Position numbers and translations under genes: made by a program
The notes under the pieces: model-generated
Databases searched by the model: none
What the model was told of the DNA's origin: nothing
The model's input: only the letters and a program-made list of their open reading frames with translations
Shown: positions 1 to 5,316 of the stretch, piece after piece
How the letters are laid out: every line of letters starts with the position of its first letter
Numbering within the stretch: position 1 is the stretch's first letter
Source of the DNA: Acidimicrobiaceae bacterium
GTDB taxonomy: Bacteria > Actinomycetota > Acidimicrobiia > Acidimicrobiales > RAAP-2
Length of the DNA stretch: 6,261 nucleotides
Assembly: GCA_003131665.1 (NCBI GenBank)
Contig: PKWA01000065.1
Coordinates: forward strand, 4,829-11,089
Direction: 5' to 3'

Positions 1-531
1 ATCACCCGCGGCATCGCCAATACCGGGCGAACCATTCGACTCCCGGTGCACGCCGGTGACACGTTGGCCCGAGTGCAAAAGGCCCAGTCGCGTCTCGAGT
101 TGAAGTTTGGCCGTCCACCCACCATCAAAGAGCTCTGCGAAGAGTGCGAGATGCCCGAAGACAAGCTCATCGAGGCGCTACGCTTTCGCTCCGAGCCGAT
201 CTCGCTCTCTGAGCCTTTGCGCGAAGACGGTGACGCCGAACTCGGTGACGTCGTCGAGGACCGCTCGGCCGAGTCACCCTTTGACGTGGCCGCGGTGAAG
301 ATGATGCCGGCCGCGATTGAGAAGTTGCTGCAGCCCCTGGACGAACGTGAGCAGAAGATTCTGCGCATGCGCTTTGGACTCGACGGCGCCGGCGAGATTC
401 GCACGCTCGAAGACGTGGGTGCCGAGATGAATCTCACGCGCGAACGCATTCGCCAAATTGAGGCCCGGGCGATGAGCAAGTTGCGTCACCCATCATCGGA
501 CACCGGCGCGCGCGATCTCTTAACGCTTTAG
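1..531 (+). CDS. RNA polymerase sigma factor, sigma-70 family (RpoD/SigA-like), C-terminal part
   Basis: The gene enters from the left edge; 176 codons are visible, in frame from base 1 to TAG. It is a promoter-recognition subunit of RNA polymerase. The first residues are region 2.4 (ITRGIANTGRTIRLPVH, 1-17), which reads the -10 element; T2 aligns with E. coli RpoD T440. Region 3.0/3.1 follows (about 17-65), then the region 3.2 finger with EDGDAELGD (75-83). Region 4 is at about 110-165, with the -35-reading helix TRERIRQIE (146-154) keeping the R, E, R and Q contacts, and the family ending SKLRHP. The GTG at base 46 lies inside region 2.4/3.0 and is not the true start. Regions 1 and 2.1-2.3 lie outside the window, so the primary (group 1) factor cannot be separated from a close group 2 paralogue. 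ECF and SigF-type factors are excluded by the intact region 3 and the region 4 signature. The last codons overlap the end of the convergent phosphatase gene. Confidence 0.95.
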   Translation: MTRGIANTGRTIRLPVHAGDTLARVQKAQSRLELKFGRPPTIKELCEECEMPEDKLIEALRFRSEPISLSEPLREDGDAELGDVVEDRSAESPFDVAAVKMMPAAIEKLLQPLDEREQKILRMRFGLDGAGEIRTLEDVGAEMNLTRERIRQIEARAMSKLRHPSSDTGARDLLTL

Positions 532-1295
532 CGACGTTGTAATCGCGCCCCTCCGAGTAGGGCGGCCGCGCCGACGATGACCGCGCTGACGAGAAACGGC
601 GTGTGGGACTTCGAACGGCTGAGGGCGGTCACCGGATGGCTAAAGCTCAGCAGTGGCCACTGATGGTCGTGGGCGGTTTTGGCGAGTTGGCGGTCCGCGT
701 TCACCGCGAAGGGATGTCCCACGACCATCAACATCGGGACGTCGGTCTCTGAGTCGGAGTACGCGAAGGACTCGTCGAGATCGATCCCTCGCATGTTGGC
801 CAATGCGCGTATCGCCACGGCCTTGTTTTCGCCTTGGGCGAAGAAGTCCATCGCTCCAGTGAACTTGCCGTTCGCGTCGATGGTGGCACGCGACGAGATG
901 GCCCCGGTCATGCCAAGAAGTTCGGCGAAAGGCTCGACGATCTCAGCTGGCGCGCTGCTCACCAGATAGACCTCGTCGCCCTGGTCGAGATGGTCGTCGA
1001 TCAGTTCCAGGGCCTCGGCGTAGATCAACGGCTCGATGACTTCATTGATGGTCTCTTTGACCATCTGGCGCACCTCGTCTTGGTCCCAGCCTCGGGTCAG
1101 TTTCAGCACCCTTTCTCGAACCCGGTTCAGGCGCTTTTCGTCGGCGCCGAATCGTTGAAACCAGAGATGGCCGATCCCGGCACGGATCAGCGTGCGCCGG
1201 TGCAAGAGTCCTCGTGCGTGGAGTTCTGGACCCAGTGCTACCAGCGATGACTTGGCGATGACCGTCTTATCTAAATCGAAGAAGGCCGCGCGCAC
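528..1295 (-). CDS. HAD superfamily subfamily IB phosphatase with C-terminal membrane anchor
   Basis: A 255-residue HAD hydrolase. All four motifs are present: motif I FDLDKT with nucleophile D7 and acid/base D9, motif II VSSAP (S113), motif III lysine in GENKAVAI (K158), and motif IV YSDSETDVPML (D181, D185). The helical cap between motifs I and II, with PLIYAEALELID before motif II, is typical of the SerB-like IB group (TIGR01490-type). The family removes phosphate from small metabolites or lipids by an aspartyl-phosphate intermediate; phosphoserine is possible, but no substrate can be read here. After the catalytic domain, a hydrophobic stretch at about 232-250 ending in RLQRR looks like a single tail anchor, placing the enzyme on the inner face of the membrane. 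The GTG start at 1295 sits directly before the conserved first strand (RAAFFDLDKT), and a -10-like TAACAT lies 6 bases upstream, suggesting a leaderless message. It follows the trkA pair by 42 bp and could also be read through from it. The stop overlaps the sigma gene stop. Confidence 0.92.
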   Translation of the reverse strand: MRAAFFDLDKTVIAKSSLVALGPELHARGLLHRRTLIRAGIGHLWFQRFGADEKRLNRVRERVLKLTRGWDQDEVRQMVKETINEVIEPLIYAEALELIDDHLDQGDEVYLVSSAPAEIVEPFAELLGMTGAISSRATIDANGKFTGAMDFFAQGENKAVAIRALANMRGIDLDESFAYSDSETDVPMLMVVGHPFAVNADRQLAKTAHDHQWPLLSFSHPVTALSRSKSHTPFLVSAVIVGAAALLGGARLQRR

Positions 1296-1307
1296 ACCTT
1301 TATGTTA
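1296..1307 (-). promoter_or_regulatory. Putative leaderless promoter (-10 TAACAT) of the HAD phosphatase gene
   Basis: On the minus strand TAACAT (1307-1302) matches the actinobacterial TANNNT -10 pattern. It is followed by AAAGGT and then the GTG start, so transcription would begin at or next to the start codon. No good -35 hexamer is visible 16-18 bp upstream. AAAGGT could instead act as a Shine-Dalgarno sequence, but it touches the start codon, which is too close. Confidence 0.45.
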
Positions 1308-1314
1308 GGTCCGC

Positions 1315-1330
1315 ACGACTGCAAAGTCGT
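1315..1330 (-). terminator. Small hairpin downstream of the trkA pair (weak terminator candidate)
   Basis: A perfect 6-bp inverted repeat (ACGACT, 4-base loop, AGTCGT) begins 8 bases after the TAG of the promoter-distal trkA gene. It has no T-tract and only moderate GC, so termination would be inefficient at best. It also occupies the place where the -35 region of the phosphatase promoter should be, so a regulatory role or chance are equally possible. Confidence 0.25.
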
Positions 1331-1337
1331 AGCGCCA

Positions 1338-2006
1338 CTAACCGATGAAAGCGGCGGCGCAGTCTTGCGTGGCGTCGACGCGCGCCATCAACACGACGTG
1401 GTCGAGCTCGAGAAAGTGCATCGCCGACGAGGGCACCAACGGCTGCTCGTTGCGCACGACGGCAACGACCCGCAAGGAGTCAGGCAGGCGAAGTTCGTCG
1501 AGGGTGAGATTTTGTGCCACCGCGGGCGCCTGTGCGCTGAGCGTTACCTCAATCAACTGCATGCGCCCGTGGGCGAGTGGCATCAGTTGGATGATCGCGC
1601 CGACCTCCACTGCTTCGTCCACCAAAGAGGTAATGAGCGCGGGCGTCGAGACCGACACGTCAACGCCCCAACTCTCGTTGAAGAGCCACTCGTTGCGAGC
1701 GTTGTTGATACGGCTGATCACGCGCGGTACGCCGAACTCTTGTTTGGCGAGCCAACTGATCACCAAGTTGTCCTCGTCGTCGCCGGTGGCGGCGATCATC
1801 ACGTCGGCGCCTCGAACGTCCGCCGCGGTCAGACTGGCGTACTCGCAGGCGTCGGCCGCCATCACGGTCACCCCGGGCAGCTGGCTCTTGAGCCGTTCGG
1901 CGGTCCCAGTCGTCTTTTCCATCAACGTCACGTCGTGGTGGCGATCGATGAGGTCCAGCGCAATCGAGGTTCCGACCGATCCCCCTCCGGCGATGACGAT
2001 TTTCAC
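1338..2006 (-). CDS. trkA: TrkA-family RCK protein (CeoC-like), second of two
   Basis: A 222-residue soluble RCK protein: an N-terminal Rossmann domain (RCK_N, about 1-120) plus a C-terminal RCK_C domain (about 138-211). The dinucleotide loop is GGGSVG (7-12). E30 at the end of the second strand is the expected ribose-binding acid, and TGDDEDN (74-80) corresponds to the conserved loop often read TNNDEVN. Such proteins bind NAD(H) or ATP/ADP on the cytosolic face of K+ transporters and change their activity. This is the CeoC-type partner; E. coli TrkA carries both RCK units in one chain, whereas here they are two genes. The GTG start overlaps the upstream trkA stop as GTGA, a pattern of translational coupling and probably 1:1 production. 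The start is fixed by KIVIAGGG, which begins the first strand with no room for more. No pore subunit is in the window; the nearest transporter is the divergent permease. Confidence 0.93.
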   Translation of the reverse strand: MKIVIAGGGSVGTSIALDLIDRHHDVTLMEKTTGTAERLKSQLPGVTVMAADACEYASLTAADVRGADVMIAATGDDEDNLVISWLAKQEFGVPRVISRINNARNEWLFNESWGVDVSVSTPALITSLVDEAVEVGAIIQLMPLAHGRMQLIEVTLSAQAPAVAQNLTLDELRLPDSLRVVAVVRNEQPLVPSSAMHFLELDHVVLMARVDATQDCAAAFIG

Positions 2007-2656
2007 GGCGAACCCACCTCGAGCAACGAGTGCAGTTTGCTCAGTCCTTCGCTGGTGACGAGGAATTCGAGAATGTCGTCTTCTTGAGCGAAGAGGCCCT
2101 CGATGTTGACGCGGCCTTGGCCGCCTCGGATGAGGCCCACCAGTCTCACGTGTTCACCCACGTCGAAGCTGGTGACCGGTTTGCCGGCCAGCGCGTCTGG
2201 CACGATGCGCTCGACCAAGTGGATCGTGTTGCCGGTGTCGGTCCACTCGATGGAGTCGTCGGCCGGCATCAGCCAGCGTTTGACCTGTTGGGTCGTCCAC
2301 AGCGACGTCGCCACGGTGGGGATGCCGAGTTTCATGTAGATGTCGGCGCGCGCCGGGTCGTAGATGCGCGCCACCACGTTCTTGATGTTGTAGTGATCGC
2401 GGGCGATGCGGGCGCAGAGAATATTGGAGTTGTCCCCACTGGTGACCGCCGCCAGGGCGTCGGCGGTGTTCGCTTCGGCCTGGAAGAGGACGTCGCGGTC
2501 GAAGCCCGAGCCGATGATCGTCTTGCCGTGGTAGTGAGTCAAACGGCGAAGACTGTCGCGGTTTTTGTCGATGATTACTACCGAGTGCCCCTCTTCGGAG
2601 AGTTCCATGGCCAGTTCGGAACCCACTCGGCCACAGCCGATGACGATGACGTGCAC
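2003..2656 (-). CDS. trkA: TrkA-family RCK protein (CeoB-like), first of two
   Basis: From the GTG at 2656 this is a 217-residue RCK protein. It has the loop GCGRVG (7-12), D30 closing the second strand, GFDRD (51-55), SGDNSN (73-78) and RIYDP (97-101), a set typical of actinobacterial CeoB/TrkA. RCK_C spans about 140-212. It should bind a nicotinamide or adenine nucleotide and regulate potassium transport. I chose GTG 2656 because VHVIVIGCGRVG then starts exactly like family members; a GAGAG sequence lies just upstream but very close. An in-frame ATG at 2674 would add six residues, and the frame stays open to 2752. Neither alternative has a better ribosome site. A -10-like TACCGT (2706-2701) could serve it, giving a leader of about 40 bases. 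It is the first gene of a minus-strand operon with the next trkA (4-bp overlap) and is divergent from the permease. Confidence 0.93.
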   Translation of the reverse strand: MHVIVIGCGRVGSELAMELSEEGHSVVIIDKNRDSLRRLTHYHGKTIIGSGFDRDVLFQAEANTADALAAVTSGDNSNILCARIARDHYNIKNVVARIYDPARADIYMKLGIPTVATSLWTTQQVKRWLMPADDSIEWTDTGNTIHLVERIVPDALAGKPVTSFDVGEHVRLVGLIRGGQGRVNIEGLFAQEDDILEFLVTSEGLSKLHSLLEVGSP

Positions 2657-2756
2657 GCTCTCATCAGACCACATCAGGGCTTTTGGCCGCAACTTCTCCA
2701 ACGGTACGCGTCGTAGAGCAGTTAAGAGCGGAGGGGAGTGGCTTAGTATCAACTTC
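2657..2756. promoter_or_regulatory. Divergent promoter region between the trkA pair and the permease
   Basis: This 100-bp spacer must hold start signals for both directions. Rightward, TTAAGA (2722-2727), a 16-bp spacer and TAGTAT (2744-2749) form a plausible promoter whose start point would fall on the permease GTG. Leftward, TACCGT (2706-2701) is a possible -10 without a convincing -35. A purine run GGAGGGGAG (2730-2738) lies between the rightward -35 and -10. It resembles a ribosome site but is 18 bases from the GTG, too far to serve it. Shared spacing makes co-regulation of transporter and RCK genes likely. Confidence 0.55.
2722..2756 (+). promoter_or_regulatory. Putative leaderless promoter of the permease gene
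   Basis: TTAAGA matches four of six bases of the -35 consensus TTGACA, and TAGTAT fits TANNNT. Seven bases (CAACTTC) separate the -10 from the GTG at 2757, so the transcript would start at or within a base of the start codon. No ribosome-binding site is present at a working distance, which agrees with a leaderless message. Confidence 0.5.
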
Positions 2757-5147
2757 GTGCCCGCAGAGGATCAACCCGCCGCGAAACGCGCGCCGATTCT
2801 GACGTCACACGCAAATTTGGTCAAGTTCTACCCCGAGTCGTGGGGCTATCGACTGAAGCGATTGGTCCTCGGCAAGCCTCTGGTCACCGAACAACTCGGT
2901 GGCGAGCGCCTTAATCGCGCGATCGCGCTTGGCGTACTGGCTCCGGACTGCATCTCCTCATCGGCCTACGGTACCGAAGAGATTCTGACCCAGATGACGC
3001 CCTATATCGGGCTGGCGGCCTTCGCGCTGGTCGTGCCCATCATGTTCGTGATCATCGGCGTGCTGTTCTTTGTGACGACGTCGTACCTCGACGTGATCAA
3101 GTACTACACCACGGCCGGGGGTTCCTACGTCGTCGCGCGCGACAACTTTGGACCGAAAGTCGCCCAGATCGCGGCGGTCGCTCTGCTCATCGACTACACC
3201 GTGACCGTCGCGGTGCAGTGCTCGGCCGGTACCGCCGCACTCACCACCGCGTTTCCCTCGCTGAAGGACTCGTTCCCGCTGCTGGGCAACGGCACCTTAT
3301 TTATTACGGTCGCCGTCGTGCTCGTCTTGATCTTTGGCAATCTGCGCGGTCTGCGCGAGGCCGGCAGTTACTTCGCCATACCGACGTACTTCTACGTCGT
3401 CGCGCTGGGCGCGACAATTCTTATCGGCTACTACAAGAAGTTCGCTGGCACCTTGCACATGATCCCCCAACCGGCGACCAAGTTGTTGGTGGAGGGGCGC
3501 TTCGGCCATCAGGGCAGCGGGCTCTTGATGGGCTTGGCGTTTCTTACCTTGCTGCGCGCGTACGCCAACGGCGGATCGTCGCTGACCGGTCTAGAGGCCA
3601 TCTCCAACGGCGTGGGCAGTTTTCGCCGCCCCGAGTCGCCGAACGCGCGCAAGACCCTCGTCGTGATGTCCTCGATTCTCGCCTTTTTGCTCGTGGGCAC
3701 CACGCTGCTCGCGCACTGGACCCACGCGATTCCCTACGCCGCGGGCTCGCCGACGGTCGTCGGTCAAGAAGTACTCGACATCTTTGGCACGCACGGCGTC
3801 GGTCACTACATCTTCTTCGTCGTCCAGTTCGCGACCGTGCTCATTCTCTTCACGGGCGGCAACACATCGTTCAACGGCTTTCCATTCCTGGCGAACTACG
3901 TGGCGACCGACAAGTACCTCCCGCGCCAACTCACCAAACGCGGACACCGCCTGGCCTTCTCCAACGGCATTCTGGTACTCGGTGTGGTGTCGTTGGTGTT
4001 GATCATCGCCTTTAACGCCTCAGTCAACGCCCTGATCGCGCTCTACGCGATCGGCGTCTTCACCGGTTTCACCTTGGCCGGGGCCGGTATGGTCGCGCGC
4101 CACCTACGAGAAAAGAGCGGTCACTGGCGCCGCGGGGTCTTTATCAACGCGCTCTCGGCGACCGTGACCTCGATCGTCGTGGTGATCTTCGTGCTGGCCA
4201 AATTCACCGAGGGTGCGTGGATTATCGTCGTGGTGGGACCCATCATGTACTACAGCCTCATTCGCTTCCATACCCAGTACGAGCGAGAAGAGAAGGCCTT
4301 CGAGGCCAACGTCGGCAAGACGTCGATGAATATTCGTATGAATCGTGTCATCGTCTTCGTCGACAACTACGACCTACCGACCGAACGGGCGCTGCTCTAC
4401 TGCAACTCGTTGAATCCCTACTCGGTACGCGCGGTGCACTTTGACATCGACCCCATGGTGACCAAGCTCCTGGAATCACGCTGGGGCGCTCCGGGCACCG
4501 CCTCAGAGAGCATCAGTCTCGAGGTCATGGAGTGTGAGGACCGGCGCGTTGACCGGGCCGCGTTAGAACTGGTCGCTGACGCCGTGCGTGATCCCGACGT
4601 CTTTTGCATGGTGATCTTGCCCCGCCGAGGTTTCGTCTCGAGCCTGCAGCGACTGCTGCACGACCGCACCGCTGACACGATGGCGAGCGCGGTGATGCAC
4701 GTGCCGCGTACCGCCGCGACGATCATCCCGTATCGCGCGCTACGTCGCAAAGTTCCTGTCGGCGCACTCAAAGAAGAGCCGGTAAGTGACGAAGTCACGC
4801 GCGGTGGGGTGCGAGAGGACGCCCATCTCGCCGCCGACGTTAAGCTCGCCGCGCTCTCGGGCAGCGCCGCGCCGATTGGCGGACTCGTGGAACGACAGTT
4901 CGTCGAGATCGCTGGACGAGTTCGTTCCATGGCCATTGGCAACGAGAGCGGCGTACACGAACTTCGTTGCGTCATCGCCGACAACAGCGGTTCGATCACG
5001 CTGGTCTTTCAAGGAAGAACGAACGTCCCCGGTATCGAGCGAGGCACGCGACTCATGGTGAAAGGAACCGTGACGTCACTTCGACGTGAAGCCGTAATCC
5101 TTAATCCCCAGTACGAAATCGTCGCCGGACCCCAGGGCGAGCATTAA
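2757..5147 (+). CDS. KimA-like APC-superfamily permease (probable K+ uptake) with USP-like and C-terminal OB-fold domains
   Basis: A 796-residue membrane transporter from GTG 2757. An N-terminal cytosolic segment (1-50) leads into about 12 hydrophobic helices (roughly 54-503). The first contains DCISSSAYGTEEIL (64-77): D64 and Y71 have the same spacing as the potassium-binding D36 and Y43 of Bacillus subtilis KimA (recalled), and the S-x-AYGTEEIL block marks KimA-type rather than amino-acid-type APC members. Residues about 525-660 form a USP-like domain (MNRVIVFVDN, LPRRGF, LLHDRTAD) without an obvious ATP-binding glycine motif, as in KimA relatives. A charged/Ala-rich linker (661-708) then joins an OB-fold (about 709-790). 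Family members usually end after the USP-like part at about 600-660 residues, so the OB-fold is an extension. The frame is open back to 2565, but that part runs antisense through trkA; GTG 2757 is the only start beyond trkA that fits the promoter. Divergence from two RCK genes favours K+ as the substrate; amino-acid transport cannot be excluded. Confidence 0.88.
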   Translation: MPAEDQPAAKRAPILTSHANLVKFYPESWGYRLKRLVLGKPLVTEQLGGERLNRAIALGVLAPDCISSSAYGTEEILTQMTPYIGLAAFALVVPIMFVIIGVLFFVTTSYLDVIKYYTTAGGSYVVARDNFGPKVAQIAAVALLIDYTVTVAVQCSAGTAALTTAFPSLKDSFPLLGNGTLFITVAVVLVLIFGNLRGLREAGSYFAIPTYFYVVALGATILIGYYKKFAGTLHMIPQPATKLLVEGRFGHQGSGLLMGLAFLTLLRAYANGGSSLTGLEAISNGVGSFRRPESPNARKTLVVMSSILAFLLVGTTLLAHWTHAIPYAAGSPTVVGQEVLDIFGTHGVGHYIFFVVQFATVLILFTGGNTSFNGFPFLANYVATDKYLPRQLTKRGHRLAFSNGILVLGVVSLVLIIAFNASVNALIALYAIGVFTGFTLAGAGMVARHLREKSGHWRRGVFINALSATVTSIVVVIFVLAKFTEGAWIIVVVGPIMYYSLIRFHTQYEREEKAFEANVGKTSMNIRMNRVIVFVDNYDLPTERALLYCNSLNPYSVRAVHFDIDPMVTKLLESRWGAPGTASESISLEVMECEDRRVDRAALELVADAVRDPDVFCMVILPRRGFVSSLQRLLHDRTADTMASAVMHVPRTAATIIPYRALRRKVPVGALKEEPVSDEVTRGGVREDAHLAADVKLAALSGSAAPIGGLVERQFVEIAGRVRSMAIGNESGVHELRCVIADNSGSITLVFQGRTNVPGIERGTRLMVKGTVTSLRREAVILNPQYEIVAGPQGEH
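4881..5126 (+). other. OB-fold domain at the C-terminus of the permease
   Basis: Residues 709-790 of the permease show a five-strand OB pattern: VEIAGRVRSM, HELRCVIADNSGSITLVFQG, NVPGIERGTRLMVKG, TVTSLRREAV, ILNPQYEIVA. The D-x-SG-x-ITLVFQGR / GIERGTRL / NPQYE sequence closely resembles the stand-alone actinobacterial OB-fold protein encoded near ceoB-ceoC (Rv2694c type, recalled). OB-folds of this RecG/tRNA-anti style commonly bind single-stranded nucleic acid, but no ligand can be deduced here. It is continuous with the transporter frame and has no separate start or ribosome site. Confidence 0.75.
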
Positions 5148-5213
5148 GGCTTGGCGACCCGTCAATTCGCAGTGCCCGCCTGGAGATTGTGTCACTCGCG
5201 AGGTTTGGAATCG

Positions 5214-5266
5214 TCGCCATCGCGTGGCGAGGACGCCGGACCTGTCTAACTTGTGTAGCGATGGCG
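5214..5266. repeat. Nested inverted repeats in the topA upstream region
   Basis: TCGCCA (5214-5219) and TGGCGA (5225-5230) form a 6-bp stem with a 5-base loop. The same left arm, as CGCCATCGC (5215-5223), is also a perfect 9-bp inverted match to GCGATGGCG (5258-5266), and TGGCGA recurs at 5272-5277. The pairings exclude one another. There is no T-tract. This could be a terminator for the permease, a regulator site for topA, or chance in GC-rich DNA. Confidence 0.4.
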
Positions 5267-5277
5267 CGACGTGGCGA

Positions 5278-5283
5278 TAGTGT
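5278..5283 (+). promoter_or_regulatory. Possible -10 element of topA
   Basis: TAGTGT fits TANNNT and would start transcription near 5290, giving a leader of about 27 bases that includes the ribosome site. The best upstream TTG-hexamer (TTGTGT, 5251-5256) is 21 bp away, too far for a normal -35, so the call is weak. Confidence 0.25.
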
Positions 5284-5303
5284 GTCACGCCGTGAGAGAC
5301 CTG

Positions 5304-5310
5304 AGAGGTG
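5304..5310 (+). promoter_or_regulatory. Ribosome-binding site of topA
   Basis: AGAGGTG lies six bases before the ATG at 5317 and supports that start over the in-frame GTG at 5311, which would leave no spacing. It contrasts with the permease and phosphatase genes, which lack such a site. Confidence 0.6.
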
Positions 5311-5316
5311 GTGAGC

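Noticed and set aside
1302..2087. Long open frame of 261 codons on the plus strand opposite the trkA genes
   Set aside because: It is antisense to a clearly conserved RCK protein; its translation is rich in His, Arg and Val with no recognisable domain, as expected from the codon bias of the real gene.
2030..2716. Open frame of 228 codons on the plus strand opposite the first trkA
   Set aside because: Antisense shadow of a conserved CeoB-like gene; no ribosome site and no family features.
2565..2756. Extended N-terminus of the permease starting at an ATG within trkA
   Set aside because: These 64 residues are Ser/Thr/Met-rich and antisense to the trkA Rossmann domain; the promoter and the family N-terminus fit GTG 2757.
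2657..2756. c-di-AMP (ydaO-type) riboswitch for a KimA-like gene
   Set aside because: The region is too short for that element and the predicted transcript begins at the start codon.
3218..4015. Open frame of 265 codons on the plus strand inside the permease
   Set aside because: A +1-type shadow with very high Arg content; it lies within the membrane core of a well-supported transporter.
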